Below, piece by piece: positions 45,909 to 57,717 of a stretch of 64,000 nt of DNA (within the stretch, counting starts at the first letter, position 1; every line of letters begins with the position of its first letter). The notes beneath the pieces are model-generated. The model was not told the DNA's origin, searched no databases, and worked only from the letters and a program-made list of their open reading frames with translations. Origin of the DNA: Alentia gelatinosa (Eukaryota; Annelida; Polychaeta; Phyllodocida; Polynoidae); contig OX465579.1 in the NCBI GenBank assembly GCA_950022655.1, positions 180,729,949-180,793,948 of the forward strand, read 5' to 3'. A program made the position numbers and the translations under genes.

Positions 45909-47395
45909 GTATGTTACACTGCCTTCTTTGTACATAGAGAGTATTCTGTTTTAAAGACACATCTGTAGAGAGTCAGTATCAGGTATGTTACATGTTTATA
46001 CACAGAGAGTATTCTGTTTTAAAGACATATCTGTAGAGAGTCAGTATCAGGTATGTTACGTGTTTGTACATGGAGATTATTCTGTTTTAAAGACATATTA
46101 TACAGAGAGTCAGTATCAGGTATGTTACGTGTTTATAGATAGAGAGTATTCTGTTTTAAAGACATATCTATAGAGAGTCAGTACAGGTATGTTACGTGTT
46201 TATAGACAGAGAGTATTCTGTTTTAAAGACATATCTATAGAGAGTCAGTATCAGGTATGTTACATGTTTATACACAGAGAGTATTCTGTTGTAAAGACAT
46301 ATATATAGAGAGTCAGTATCAGGTATGTTACATGTTTATACACAGAGAGTATTCTGTTTTAAAGACATATCTGTAGAGAGTCAGTACAGGTATGTTACGT
46401 GTTTATAGACAGAGAGTATTCTGTTTTAAAGACACATCTGTAGAGAGCCAGTACAGGTATGTTACCTGTTTGTACATGGAGATTATTCTGTTTTAAAGAC
46501 ATATCTATAGAGAGTCAGTATCAGGTATGTTACGTGTTTATACATGGAGATTATTCTGTTTTAAAGACATATCTATAGAGAGTCAATACAGGTATGTTAG
46601 GTGTTTATAGACAGAGAGTATTCTGTTTTAAAGACATATCTATAGAGAGTCAGTATCAGGTATGTTAGGTGTTTGTACATGGAGATTATTCTGTTTTAAA
46701 GACATATCTATAGAGAGTCAGTACAGGTATGTTAGGTGTTTATAGACAGAGAGTATTCTGTTGTAAAGACATATCTATAGAGAGTCAGTATCAGGTATGT
46801 TAGGTGTTTGTACATGGAGATTATTCTGTTTTAAAGACATATCTATAGAGAGTCAGTACAGGTATGTTACGTGTTTGTACATCAAGATTATTCTGTTGTA
46901 AAGACATATCTATAGAGAGTCAGTATCAGGTATGTTAGGTGTTTATACACAGAGATTATTCTGTTGTAAAGACATATCTATAGAGAGTCAGTACAGGTAT
47001 GTTACGTGTTTGTACATGGAGATTATTCTGTTGTAAAGACATATCTATAGAGAGTCAGTACAGGTATGTTAGGTGTTTATACACAGAGAGTATTCTGTTT
47101 TAAAGACACATCTGTAGAGAGTCAGTACAGGTATGTTAGGTGTTTGTACATGGAGATTATTCTGTTGTAAAGACACATCTGTAGAGAGTCAGTACAGGTA
47201 TGTTAGGTGTTTGTACATGGAGATTATTCTGTTGTAAAGACATATCTATAGAGAGTCAGTACAGGTATGTTATGTGTTTATACACATAGAGTATTCTGTT
47301 TTAAAGACACATCTGTAGAGAGTCAGTACAGGTATGTTAGGTGTTTGTACATCAAGATTATTCTGTTGTAAAGATATTATACAGAGAGTCAGTAT
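45889..47395. repeat. Donor-seeded 66-68 bp array, about 22 units
   Basis: Each unit repeats exon 45779-45908's last bases and its donor (GAGAGTCAGTATCAG|GTATGTT), then intron bases TGTTTATACACAGAGAGTAT and TTTAAAGACATATCTATA. Many copies shorten CAGTATCAG to CAGTACAG but keep GGTATGTTA. The array occupies the first 1.49 kb of the intron and then abuts the acceptor-type array. Confidence 0.97.
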
Positions 47396-49982
47396 TAGGA
47401 ATATATACTATGTGAATACGGTGTGATAGATGTGTAATTATTAATGTAACTGTGTTTTAGGCAGATAGGAATATGTACAATGAGAATACGGTGTGATAGA
47501 TGTGTAATTAGTAAAGTAACTGTGTTTTAGGTAGATAGTAATATGTACAATGAGAATACGGTGTGATAGATGTGTAATTAGTAATGTAACAGTGATTTAG
47601 GCAGATAGGAATATGTACACTGAGAATACGGTGTGATAGATGTGTAATTATTAATGTAACTGTGTTTTAGGCAGATAGGAATATGTACAATGAGAATACA
47701 GTGTGATAGATGTGTAATTAGTAAAGTAACTGTGTTTTAGGCAGATAGGAATATGTACAATGAGAATACAGTGTGATAGATGTGTAATTAGTAAAGTAAC
47801 TGTGTTTTAGGCAGATAGGAATATGTACAATGAGAATACGGTGTGATAGATGTGTAATTAGTAAAGTAACTGTGTTTTAGGCAGATAGGAATATGTACAA
47901 TGAGAATACAGTGTGATAGATGTGTAATTAGTAAAGTAACTGTGTTTTAGGCAGATAGGAATATGTACAATGAGAATACGGTGTGATAGATGTGTAATTA
48001 GTAAAGTAACTGTGTTTTAGGCAGATAGGAATATGTACAATGAGAATACGGTGTGATAGATGTGTAAATAGTAAAGTAACTGTGTTTTAGGCAGATAGGA
48101 ATATGTACAATGAGAATACAGTGTGATAGATGTGTAATTAGTAAAGTAACTGTGTTTTAGGCAGATAGGAATATGCACAATGAGAATACAGTGTGATAGA
48201 TGTGTAATTAGTAAAGTAACTGTATTTTAGGCAGATAGGAATATGTACAATGAGAATACGGTGTGATAGATGTGTAATTAGTAAAGTAACTGTGTTTTAG
48301 GCAGATAGGAATATGTACAATGAGAATACAGTGTGATAGATGTGTAATTAGTAAAGTAACTGTGTTTTAGGCAGATAGGAATATGTACAATGAGAATACG
48401 GTGTGATAGATGTGTAATTAGTAAAGTAACTGTGTTTTAGGCAGATAGGAATATGTACAATGAGAATACAGTGTGATAGATGTGTAATTAGTAAAGTAAC
48501 TGTGTTTTAGGCAGATAGGAATATGTACAATGAGAATACGGTGTGATAGATGTGTAATTAGTAAAGTAACTGTGTTTTAGGCAGATAGGAATATGTACAA
48601 TGAGAATACGGTGTGATAGATGTGTAAATAGTAAAGTAACTGTGTTTTAGGCAGATAGGAATATGTACAATGAGAATACAGTGTGATAGATGTGTAATTA
48701 GTAAAGTAACTGTGTTTTAGGCAGATAGGAATATGCACAATGAGAATACAGTGTGATAGATGTGTAATTAGTAAAGTAACTGTATTTTAGGCAGATAGGA
48801 ATATGTACAATGAGAATACGGTGTGATAGATGTGTAATTAGTAAAGTAACTGTGTTTTAGGCAGATAGGAATATGTACAATGAGAATACAGTGTGATAGA
48901 TGTGTAATTAGTAAAGTAACTGTGTTTTAGGCAGATAGTAATATGTAAAATTTGAATACAGTGTGATAGATGTGTAAATAGTAAAGTAACTGTGTTTTAA
49001 GCAGATAGGAATATGTACAATGAGAATACGGTGTGATAGATGTGTAATTAGTAAAGTAACTGTGTTTCAGGCAGATAGGAATATGTACAATGAGAATACA
49101 GTGTGATAGATGTGTAATTAGTAATGTAACTGTGTTTCAGGCAGATAGGAATATGTACAATGAGAATACGGTGTGATAGATGTGTAATTAGTAAAGTAAC
49201 TGTGTTTTAGGCAGATAGGAATATGTACAATGAGAATACGGTGTGATAGATGTGTAATTAGTAATGTAACTGTGTTTTAGGCAGACGGGAATATGTACAA
49301 TGAGAATACGGTGTGATAGATGTGTAATTAGTAAAGTAACTGTGTTTTAGGCAGACAGGAATATGTAAAATGAGAATACGGTGTGATAGATGTGTAATTA
49401 GTAAAGTAACTGTGTTTTAGGCAGATAGGAATATGTACAATGAGAATACGGTGTGATAGATGTGTAATTAGTAAAGTAACTGTGTTTTAGGCAGATAGGA
49501 ATATGTACAATGAGAATACGGTGTGATAGATGTGTAATTATTAATGTAACTGTGTTTTAGGCAGATAGGAATATGTACAATGAGAATACAGTGTGATAGA
49601 TGTGTAAATAGTAAAGTAACTGTGTTTTAGGCAGATAGGAATATGTACAATGAGAATACGGTGTGATAGATGTGTAATTAGTAAAGTAACTGTGTTTTAG
49701 GCAGATAGGAATATGTACAATGAGAATACGGTGTGATAGATGTGTAATTATTAATGTAACTGTGTTTTAGGCAGATAGGAATATGTACAATGAGAATACA
49801 GTGTGATAGATGTGTAATTAGTAATGTAACTGTGTTTTAGGCAGATAGGAATATGTACAATGAGAATACAGTGTGATAGATGTGTAATTATTAATGTAAC
49901 TGTGTTTTGGGCAGATAGGAATATGTACAATGAGAATACAGTGTGATAGATGTGTAAATAGTAAAGTAACTCTATACTACAG
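47395..49982. repeat. Acceptor-seeded 70-bp array, about 37 units
   Basis: Each unit ends TAACTGTGTTTTAG|GCAGATAGG, matching the real junction TATACTACAG|GCAGAGATGG of the following exon at the AG and the first five exon bases. The rest reads AATATGTACAATGAGAATAC and GTGTGATAGATGTGTAATTA. The period is exactly 70 bp over most of 2.6 kb, and a block of about 420 bp with a GCACAA variant is itself duplicated (48100-48240 against 48660-48800). Confidence 0.98.
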
Positions 49983-50144
49983 GCAGAGATGGACAAGAAG
50001 GAGGAGGAGAGGGCCGATTTGGAGCGGCAGAGGATGCGGCGGTTGTTCGTGGAGGGAGTCATAGGACCTGAGGAGCTGAAGAAGGAAGGATACACGACAT
50101 CACGAACTGGTCACACCGCGCGGTCACGACGAGCCAACAAGAAG
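49983..50144 (+). CDS. Exon with charged coiled-coil-like segment
   Basis: 162 bp, phase 0 at both ends: AEMDKKEEERADLERQR, MRRLFVEGVIGPEELKKE, GYTTSRTGHTARSRR, ANKK to AACAAGAAG|GTGAGG. The Glu/Arg/Lys-rich first half extends LEAQLESQYQ of the previous exon as one helix of about 40 residues. The frame matches both neighbours exactly. No known domain is recognised. Confidence 0.88.
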
Positions 50145-50207
50145 GTGAGGAACATCATAAAACTCACTGTCAACAAGAAGGTGAGGAACATCATAACACT
50201 CACTGAG
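50135..50207. repeat. Two-copy 36-bp duplication of exon tail plus donor
   Basis: CAACAAGAAG|GTGAGGAACA then TCATAAAACTCACTG is followed at once by a second copy ending TCATAACACTCACTG. This is the youngest-looking and smallest example of the donor-seeded class. Confidence 0.9.
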
Positions 50208-50221
50208 ATGTGTGTGAGAGA

Positions 50222-52022
50222 ATGTTGATGTGGAATGAGAGCACATCTTGAGTCTGTCAGCTGTACCCGTAAGTAGAGTTCTGTGAGGGCCATCCTTACA
50301 GTACTACAAACTAAAGGGGAATGAGAGACGCCTTGTCTCTGTCAGCTGTACCTGTAAGTAGAGTTCTGTGAGGGCCATCCTTACAGTAAATACAAACTAA
50401 AGGGGAATGAGGACTCCTTGACTCTGTCAGCTGTACCTATAAGTAGAGTTCTGTGAGGGCCATCCTTACAGTAAATACAAACTAAAGGGGAATGAGAGAC
50501 GCCTTGTCTCTGTCAGCTGTACCTATAAGCAGAGTTCTGTGAGGGCCATCCTTACAGTACTACAAACTAAAGGGGAATGAGAGACGCCTTGACTCTGTCA
50601 GCTGTACCTATAAGTAGAGTTCTGTGAGGGCCATCCTTACAGTAAATACAAACTAAAGGGGAATGAGAGACGCCTTGACTCTGTCAGCTGTACCTATAAG
50701 TAGAGTTCTGTGAGGGCCATCCTTACAGTACTACAAACTAAAGGGGAATAAACGAGACGCCTTGTCTCTGTCAGCTGTACCTATAAGTAAAGTTCTGTGA
50801 GGGCCATCCTTACAGTAGATACAAACTAAAGGGGAATGAGAGACACCTTGACTCTGTCAGCTGTACCTATAAGTAGAGTTCTGTGAGGGCCATCCTTACA
50901 GTACTACAAACTAAAGGGGAATGAGAGACGACTTGTCTCTGTCAGCTGTACCTATAAGTAGAGTTCTGTGAGGGCCATCCTTACAGTACTACAAACTAAA
51001 GGGGAATGAGAGACACCTTGTCTCTGTCAGCTGTACCTATAAGTAGAGTTCTGTGAGGGCCATCCTTACAGTACTACAAACTAAAGGGGAATGAGAGACA
51101 CCTTGTCTCTGTCAGCTGTACCTATAAGTAGAGTTCTGTGAGGGCCGTCCTTACAGTACTACAAACTAAAGGGGAATGAGAGACGCCTTGAGTCTGTCAG
51201 CTGTACCTATAAGTAGAGTTCTGTGAGGGCCATCCTTACAGTACTACAAACTAAAGGGGAATGAGAGACGCCTTGTCTCTGTCAGCTGTACCTATAAGTA
51301 GAGTTCTGTGAGGGCCGTCCTTACAGTACTACAAACTAAAGGGGAATGAGAGACACCTTGTCTCTGTCAGCTGTACCTATAAGTAGAGTTCTGTGAAGGC
51401 CATCCTTACAGTACTACAAACTAAAGGGGAATGAGAGACGCCTTGTCTCTGTCAGCTGTACCTATAAGTAGAGTTCTGTGAGGGCCATCCCTACAGTACT
51501 ACAAACTAAATGGGAATGAGAGACGCCTTGTCTCTGTCAGCTGTACCTATAAGTAGAGTTCTGTGAGGGCCGTCCTTACAGTACTACAAACTAAAGGGGA
51601 ATGAGAGACGCCTTGTCTCTGTCAGCTGTACCTGTAAGTAGAGTTCTGTGAGGGCCATCCTTACAGTAGATACAAACTAAAGGGGAATGAGAGACGCCTT
51701 GTCTCTGTCAGCTGTACCTATAAGTAGAGTTCTGTGAGGGCCATCCTTACAGTACTACAAACTAAAGGGGAATGAGAGACATCTTGTGTCTGTCAGCTGT
51801 ACCTATAAGTAGAGTTCTGTGAGGGCCGTCCTTCCAGTACTACAAACTAAAGGGGAATGAGAGACGCCTTGTCTCTGTAAGCTGTACCTATAAGTAGAGT
51901 TCTGTTAGGGCCATCCTTACAGTAGATACAAACTAAAGGGGAATGAGAGACGACTTGTCTCTGTCAGCTGTACCTATAAGTAGAGTTCTGTGAGGGCCAT
52001 CCTTACAGTACTACAAACTAAA
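50222..52022. repeat. About 83-bp intronic array, about 21 units
   Basis: Units contain CCTTGTCTCTGTCAGCTGTA, CCTATAAGTAGAGTTCTGTG and AGGGCCATCCTTACAGTA, then CAAACTAAAGGGGAATGAG. Some copies have AAATACAAAC or AGATACAAAC instead of CTACAAAC. Confidence 0.96.
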
Positions 52023-52638
52023 TCTTCTTACTAATCGAGCTCACTTTGATACGAGGTGATGAGATTTCCTGATATGGCAAACTTCTTTACCATGTGTCTA
52101 CAAATTTCAGATTTAACTTTCGTTTCAATTAAATTTTTATTTTAATTCATAGACTTGTGTGAATGTCCTTGTCTGATTATAATGAAGCTTTATAAGGGTA
52201 ATATTGTTATACTCAAGAAAGTTTTGGGGGCGTTTCCAATTGGCTGAGGTACTACTTCCGGTGAGGGACGTCAACAGCCATAAAACTGTTGTTAATGTTG
52301 TGCACAGTAGATTTAACACCGGACATGTGACAAGTGCTACAGATGATGATAAAACACTCTGTACACTTCACGCCCCATCTCCATGTGAGTGCGGCGCAAA
52401 ATGAACATCAACTACCGGAAACAGTTAAACAAGCATGACTTGATAGAGTGGAAAATAAGTGATTCAAAACTGTGTTTCCATTTGTTGAATTAAAGTTACT
52501 GTATTGAATGGAGGAAAACTGGTTTGCCATGTTATACATGTTGTACTCTCACTACACATGCTCTACAACTCAATACCCACTGCGCATGTTCTGTGACCTA
52601 ATTCCCATGGTGCATGCCCGCTGACCTACTTCTGACAG
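52023..52638. other. Unique intron sequence
   Basis: About 615 bp, AT-rich, nothing recognised before the pyrimidine tract and TTCTGACAG acceptor at 52638. Confidence 0.5.
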
Positions 52639-52710
52639 GTCTGGTCACCGAGACACTGTGACAGTGCGTGGAGAAGTAAGAGCGCCCCAGAACCCAAGAC
52701 GAGGCTGCAG
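52639..52710 (+). CDS. 72-bp exon, 24 codons
   Basis: Acceptor CCTACTTCTGACAG and donor GCTGCAG|GTAAAT bound a phase-0 frame (VWSPRHCDSAWRSKS, then APEPKTRLQ). It fits both neighbours. It is short, but splice sites, frame and position agree. Confidence 0.75.
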
Positions 52711-54208
52711 GTAAATACAGTCACCCTATCACCGGGCGAGTTACCCGTTACAATCACGTAGAACTGCACGATCTGTTTGTAATGTTTTTCGGAGATTAAG
52801 TATATGTACATTTTTCTTAATCATTTTCCTCATTATTCAGCTGAAATGTATTGTCAATAAATATATTCAAAGGCAAGAAAAGAGAAATATCACCTATATT
52901 TTCAGAACTGACAAATTTTGTTACAGCATTTTTCTATAAATTTATTTCTCATCAATTCTGTAAGTTGTAGTTTTTAAAAGAAGAATTGAAATGACTGATA
53001 TGAAAATGAATAAGTTGTCCCTTTGTGCAGAGCATAAAACTGCCATAGTAAGTAGCACACCTAGCAGTGTTGTCATAAAAATGAATCTGTCTAGCTTGAG
53101 TTTGGTTTAGTATTTAAGCTACCTCGTCTCCATGACTTTAGAGTAGTAGAAAATAAACTCACCAAAATCCAGTTATGAATGCGTAATTAGCCACTTTTGT
53201 TTCTGCTTTTGGATTGGACGAGTTGAGTTGTGCAGACATAGTCGTGTCACTCCTAGTTTGTGATGGTTTCACTTCAGTTATTTAATTTCTAATGTTGAAA
53301 AGTGTACAAATAGCATGATAAATTTGTCAGAAACGCGTAAATGGTGATTATAGTAATCAATTCAACTGTTGAACCTCTATTCTGACATTGCCAAACGCAT
53401 CAACAACCCTTATTGCTAAGGCTACTCATAAATAGTCATGATGATAGCACCTCTACGAGAAAATCATGAACTAAATGAGGGTTAATTACGTCTGGCGACC
53501 ATGCAGGTGAATTAGCAGGCACCTGAGAAACGGTGAAGAACAACCCACGTACTGTATGGTGCCTGGTACTATTGAACCACTACTGTCTGCTGTCAAGCAA
53601 CAATGAAGAGCAGGGATTAGCATTTGTAAATTACAACATCTGTGTCCAGTGTATTTAAATACATTGGTGCAAAAGAATTTCTTATTCGGGAACCAGAGAC
53701 TTTCAAAAGGTTTTGGGAATGAATAAAGGAAAATGGCCAAAGAGTACAGTACTGGAGGTTGGCAAATAGACTTCATACTCGTTAGCTCGCTGACCTGATT
53801 GTTATGGAGCAGCAACTGGTTTGCCGTTGTCAGTATAATGTGACCTGCGGAGTGTTGTGTCGATGGTCTGCGGCACAGCCCTTCAGTGAAGCAGCACTAT
53901 AAAACAGGCACAGGGTCTCACTGCTACAAGGAGACCAAAGTTGAGTTAGTATACCTTTCTTTCACCAGAACCAGAAAGTTCAATCAATTAGTGAGTCTCA
54001 AAAGGACGTAACGAGCATATCAAGATGTGAAATTACATGAACAAGAACCAGACAAAAGCTAATTCATTAGGTTTGATAGTTCCATCATCGTTCAGCCACC
54101 GCCGTTGAACATGTGACCTGCTCCACTGCCCTGATTCCTCTAACATGGCGGCTGCACAGCAGTGGTCTGACATGTATACTGCCCGAGCATACCCTCCAAT
54201 TACCACAA
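52711..54208. other. Unique AT-rich intron sequence
   Basis: About 1.5 kb without arrays, part of a 3.9-kb intron. Small ORFs on the minus strand near 53486-53815 have no supporting features. A solitary CATACCCTCCAATTACCAC at 54188 is the first unit of the array resuming near 54580. Confidence 0.5.
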
Positions 54209-54396
54209 TTTACTATATACCCATGCCGTATATACTGTAAATACGCACTGTTTCGGCATATGACGTTAAAATACTGTACGGACCACCGGTCCGTACACTA
54301 AAATACGGACCACCTGGCCATACACATTTATTACAAAAATTTAAATTGATTTCTTTTTTAAATTGATTTTTTTTTTAATTTCGGGTATATAGTAAA
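54209..54396. mobile_element. MITE-like element with perfect 14-bp terminal inverted repeats
   Basis: TTTACTATATACCC at 54209-54222 is exactly inverted at 54383-54396 (GGGTATATAGTAAA). Inside lies the perfect hairpin GTACGGACC-ACC-GGTCCGTAC near 54275. No ORF is present. It separates the first unit of the 54.6-kb minisatellite from the rest, so it probably inserted there. Confidence 0.65.
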
Positions 54397-54410
54397 TATA
54401 TAACGTCCAA

Positions 54411-54531
54411 CCATGCTTGTACAATTCACAGAACTTGATGATAATTTACAGTTTGTACGGAACTCGGCATAAATGCCTTGGTCCGTACAAACTGTAAATT
54501 ATCATCTCGTTCAGTTAATTGTACAGCATGG
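54411..54531. mobile_element. Foldback element, ~50-bp near-perfect inverted repeats
   Basis: Left arm 54411-54461 (CCATGCTTGTACAATT ... GTTTGTACGGA) pairs with right arm 54482-54531 (TCCGTACAAAC ... AATTGTACAGCATGG) with about five differences, around a 20-bp loop. GTACGGA is shared with the inner hairpin of the neighbouring element, so the two may be parts of one composite. Confidence 0.75.
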
Positions 54532-54564
54532 TCAGGATGTTCTTTATAAGTACTTCCCATCTGA

Positions 54565-55005
54565 GGACCGTCTGACACCATCATACCCTCCAATTACCAC
54601 AATGTACTTCCATCTAAGGGCCGCCTGACACCATCATACCCTCCAATTACCACAATGTACTTCCCATCTGAGAACCGTCTGACACCATCATACCCTCCAA
54701 TTACCACAATGTACTTCCATCTAAGGGCCGCCTGACACCATCATACCCTCCAATTACCACAATTTACTTCCCATCTGAGAACCGTCTGACACCATCATAC
54801 CCTCCAATTACCACAATTTACTTCCCATCTGAGAACCGTCTGACACCATCATACCCTCCAATTACCACAATGTACTTCCATCTAAGGGCCGCCTGACACC
54901 ATCATACCCTCCAATTACCACAATGTACTTCCCATCTAAGGACCGCCTGACACCATCATACCCTCCAATTACCACAATGTACTTCCCATCTAAGGACTGC
55001 ATGCA
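54565..55005. repeat. About 58-bp array, 8 units
   Basis: Units contain CATCATACCCTCCAATTACC, ACAATGTACTTCCCATCTGA and GAACCGTCTGACAC. One further unit lies upstream of the MITE-like elements at 54188. Confidence 0.93.
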
Positions 55006-56221
55006 ATCCCTTCTCCCATATCGTGACTAGTGCGAGACTCTTACAATAAGATGATGTACTCACCTCGCATCCCTATTGCTGAATGATCTCATTCATTATT
55101 CGGTATCTAAGAGGTACTGAATTGTAAAATGCATAAATCAAACTTAATTGAAAAGTGTAATCATTGAGAAGTGCAATCATCAGAGTATTTGTACAAGGAA
55201 GGTATCTTTAGAGCTTAACCTAAAATTCAATTTGAGGACTTACTGACAAGTGACGGACTAAGAAACCATACAAAAGATCTGCGATCCCCGTCTCAACAAA
55301 ATTTAGAATAAATAAATAGTTGCTTAAAAATATTGTACAAGTTTAGCCATAGAAATAACGTTTGAGAAAATCCTCAATGATCACCCCTGTGAAGTGACAA
55401 TACTACGCAATGGTCATGGTGTAGTGAATGTCAGATGATGTGATAGGCTATTGACCAACTGGATTTGCAAAGTAATATGAATTATTCTGATATTGTATTG
55501 CTATTTAATGTCAATGAAAGGGTGAGATAAATCCAGAACCACACTCGTTTGGATGCGCCGTTGGCAGTGTATCCAAACCCTGGAGTATTGTGTATTTATA
55601 TGACTCTTGATCTAGTTCTGTATAATTATCTCACTCCTATCACTGACTAATTTGCTGAGATTTGTGACATCATCGCACATTGAGTTTTTTTGACAATACT
55701 CCATGGCCGTTGAGTACGAGTTCCCAATGTGAAGTCAATGGGGCAGATTGGGGCTGCTGAGATTCATCGCTGGGATCAGGACACTTCGCCCTGTGCCTGT
55801 TTATCTGATTTATACTGATACGCCCTGCATGGGGGAGTTATGAAAACTAATTAATCCACCAGGGGGCATGCTGAGGGCGAGGCATCTATTATTCACAAAC
55901 ACACATCAAAGGAGAACTTCGCTTCTCAACTCAGGAGGCAAATCAATGCTCATCAAAATCAGGCTCAGAAGTAAAGAGTTCGCTATAAGAGAGTCAGGCA
56001 CATGTTGAGTGGCCTGGGACAGAGGAATGAAGTCCAATGCCATCATAATAGCGTTACGATTCACTACTCTCTGATTACAAACTAATATTTTAAAAATCAG
56101 AATCATGTTCTCTACTACTTTGAACTCTCCCCATAATGTTCACAGCGATGTGATGTAGCTTTTACTTTCTATGATGAATTGTCTGATATGCGTGTAAAGA
56201 TGGTGTGCTTTTCACTGCAGA
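55006..56221. other. Unique intron sequence
   Basis: About 1.2 kb without arrays. A 66-codon minus-strand ORF at 55906-56106 has no supporting features. Confidence 0.5.
55856..55868 (+). promoter_or_regulatory. CTCF-like core motif
   Basis: CCACCAGGGGGCA matches the metazoan CTCF core consensus (CCASYAGRKGGCR) at every position. It lies in the intron before exon 56621. Binding is inferred from sequence only. Confidence 0.4.
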
Positions 56222-56620
56222 ACTAAACTTCTTGCTGCTCTCCTTCACACTGCAAAGCTCTCCTTCACTCTGCAAAGCTCTCCTTCACACTGCAGAACTC
56301 TACTTCTCACTGCAGAACTCTACTTCTCACTGCAGAACTCTCCTTCACACTGCTCTCCTTCACACTGCTCCCCTTCACACTGCAGAACTCTCCTTCACAC
56401 TGCAGAACTCTCCTTCACACTGCAGAACTCTCCTTCTCACTGCAGAACTCCCCTTCACACTGCAGAACTCTCCTTCACACTGCTCTCCTTCACACTGCAG
56501 AACTCTCCTTCACACTGCTCTCCTTCACACTGCTCTCCTTCACACTGCAGAACTCTCCTTCACACTGCTCTCCTTCACACTGCAGAGCTCGCCTTCTCAC
56601 TGCTCTCCTTCTCACTGCAG
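56222..56620. repeat. Acceptor-seeded 15/20-bp array, about 22 units
   Basis: The unit is CTCTCCTTCACACTGCAGAA, or a 15-bp form without GCAGAA. Each 20-bp unit is a pyrimidine tract plus CAG, the same as the true acceptor CTCTCCTTCTCACTGCAG at 56620. The plus-strand 198-residue ORF starting at 56205 is this repeat read into the exon in a different frame. Confidence 0.96.
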
Positions 56621-56797
56621 AGCTCGACCTCAGGACCGGCCAGTAGTCGCAAGCACGCACAGTCGGCCGTGCCCGGTACGCATGCGCCGAGCAGCAAAGG
56701 CTCGCCCTCCAAACCTCGCTACACCGGAAGCTGCTTCAATGGCGAGACGCAGATCTCACGCATGGGTGGAGATGGTGACGCCACTTCCACTACTGGG
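56621..56797 (+). CDS. Exon, Ser/Pro-rich, 59 codons
   Basis: 177 bp, phase 0 at both ends: SSTSGPASSRKHAQSAV, PGTHAPSSKGSPSKPRYT, GSCFNGETQISRMGG, DGDATSTTG to ACTGGG|GTAAGC. It is basic and Ser-rich, probably disordered. The frame joins both neighbours. Confidence 0.8.
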
Positions 56798-57089
56798 GTA
56801 AGCTGGGTAAATTATTGATGATTCTCCAAGAAGGTCAGACAAAAACTAAACTTAACTACAGAGACTCCGAAAGTTTACATTTATTATTAATTAAAGAAAG
56901 ATGTAAACGATTGGAGAGTGGAGACCTATGCCGGGAGAGATGGTTCCAGGCACCCTTGTTTGGTATCCTGGAAAAGTGCAGATAGGTCATGTTTCCTGGA
57001 CGCCCCCTCCCTCCTCCAGAGAATGTATACTGGTCACTCTAAGTCTGCAGTGAAGGGATATATCTGACACAGATGCACCTCATGGTGTT
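56798..57089. other. Unique intron start
   Basis: About 290 bp of unremarkable sequence after the donor at 56798. Confidence 0.5.
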
Positions 57090-57576
57090 AAAGGGGGAGT
57101 CCTATGGCTGTATATTAACGTGTTTACTTTATGGCTGTATATATACTTTATGGCTGTAATTATCAATGTGTTTACTTTATGGCTGTATATATTAGCATGC
57201 ATACTTTATGGCTGTATATATACTTTATGACTGAATATATTAGCGTGTATACTTTATGGCTGTACATAAACTTTATCGCTGTATTTATTAATGTGTTTAA
57301 TTTATGGCTGTATATATCAACATGCTTACTTTATGGCTGTATATATACTTCAAGGCTGTATAATTATTAACGTGTACGTAACTCTTTGTCAGGGGAAACA
57401 GGCTCGGTTCAGGCGGTGTTTTCTACATGATGATACTTTACGGCTGTGATTATTAATGTGTTTACATTATGGCTGTATATATTAAAATGTTTACTTAATG
57501 GCTGTATATATACATTATGGCTGTATATATACTTTATAGTTGTATAGTTATCAACATATACATCACTCTTTAACAG
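57090..57576. repeat. Degenerate TTTATGGCTGTATATA array with copied acceptor and exon start
   Basis: Irregular units of ACTTTATGGCTGTATATA lead to ACTCTTTGTCAG at 57392, followed by GGGAAACAGGCTCGGTTCAG and GCGGTGTTTTCTACATGATG. This is a diverged copy of the real acceptor and the first 36 bp of exon 57577. More TATGGCTG units follow before the real exon. Confidence 0.9.
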
Positions 57577-57717
57577 GAGAAACAGGCCCGGTTCAGGCGG
57601 TGTTTTCTGCACGATGAAGAAGGCTGCTCGTGTGACTCAGAAAGGACAGATCGGAAACCGGCCTTCATCCGCAGACACCCAGACCCACTGATCGAGGCCC
57701 TCAAAGAGGATGAGATT
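57577..57717 (+). CDS. Exon with a Cys-containing charged segment, 47 codons
   Basis: Acceptor CACTCTTTAACAG and donor GAGATT|GTGAGT. The phase-0 frame reads EKQARFRRCFLHDEEG, CSCDSERTDRKPAFIRR, HPDPLIEALKEDEI. Both neighbours agree in phase. The upstream partial copy has already lost the frame, which shows that this is the functional one. The family is not recognised. Confidence 0.9.
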
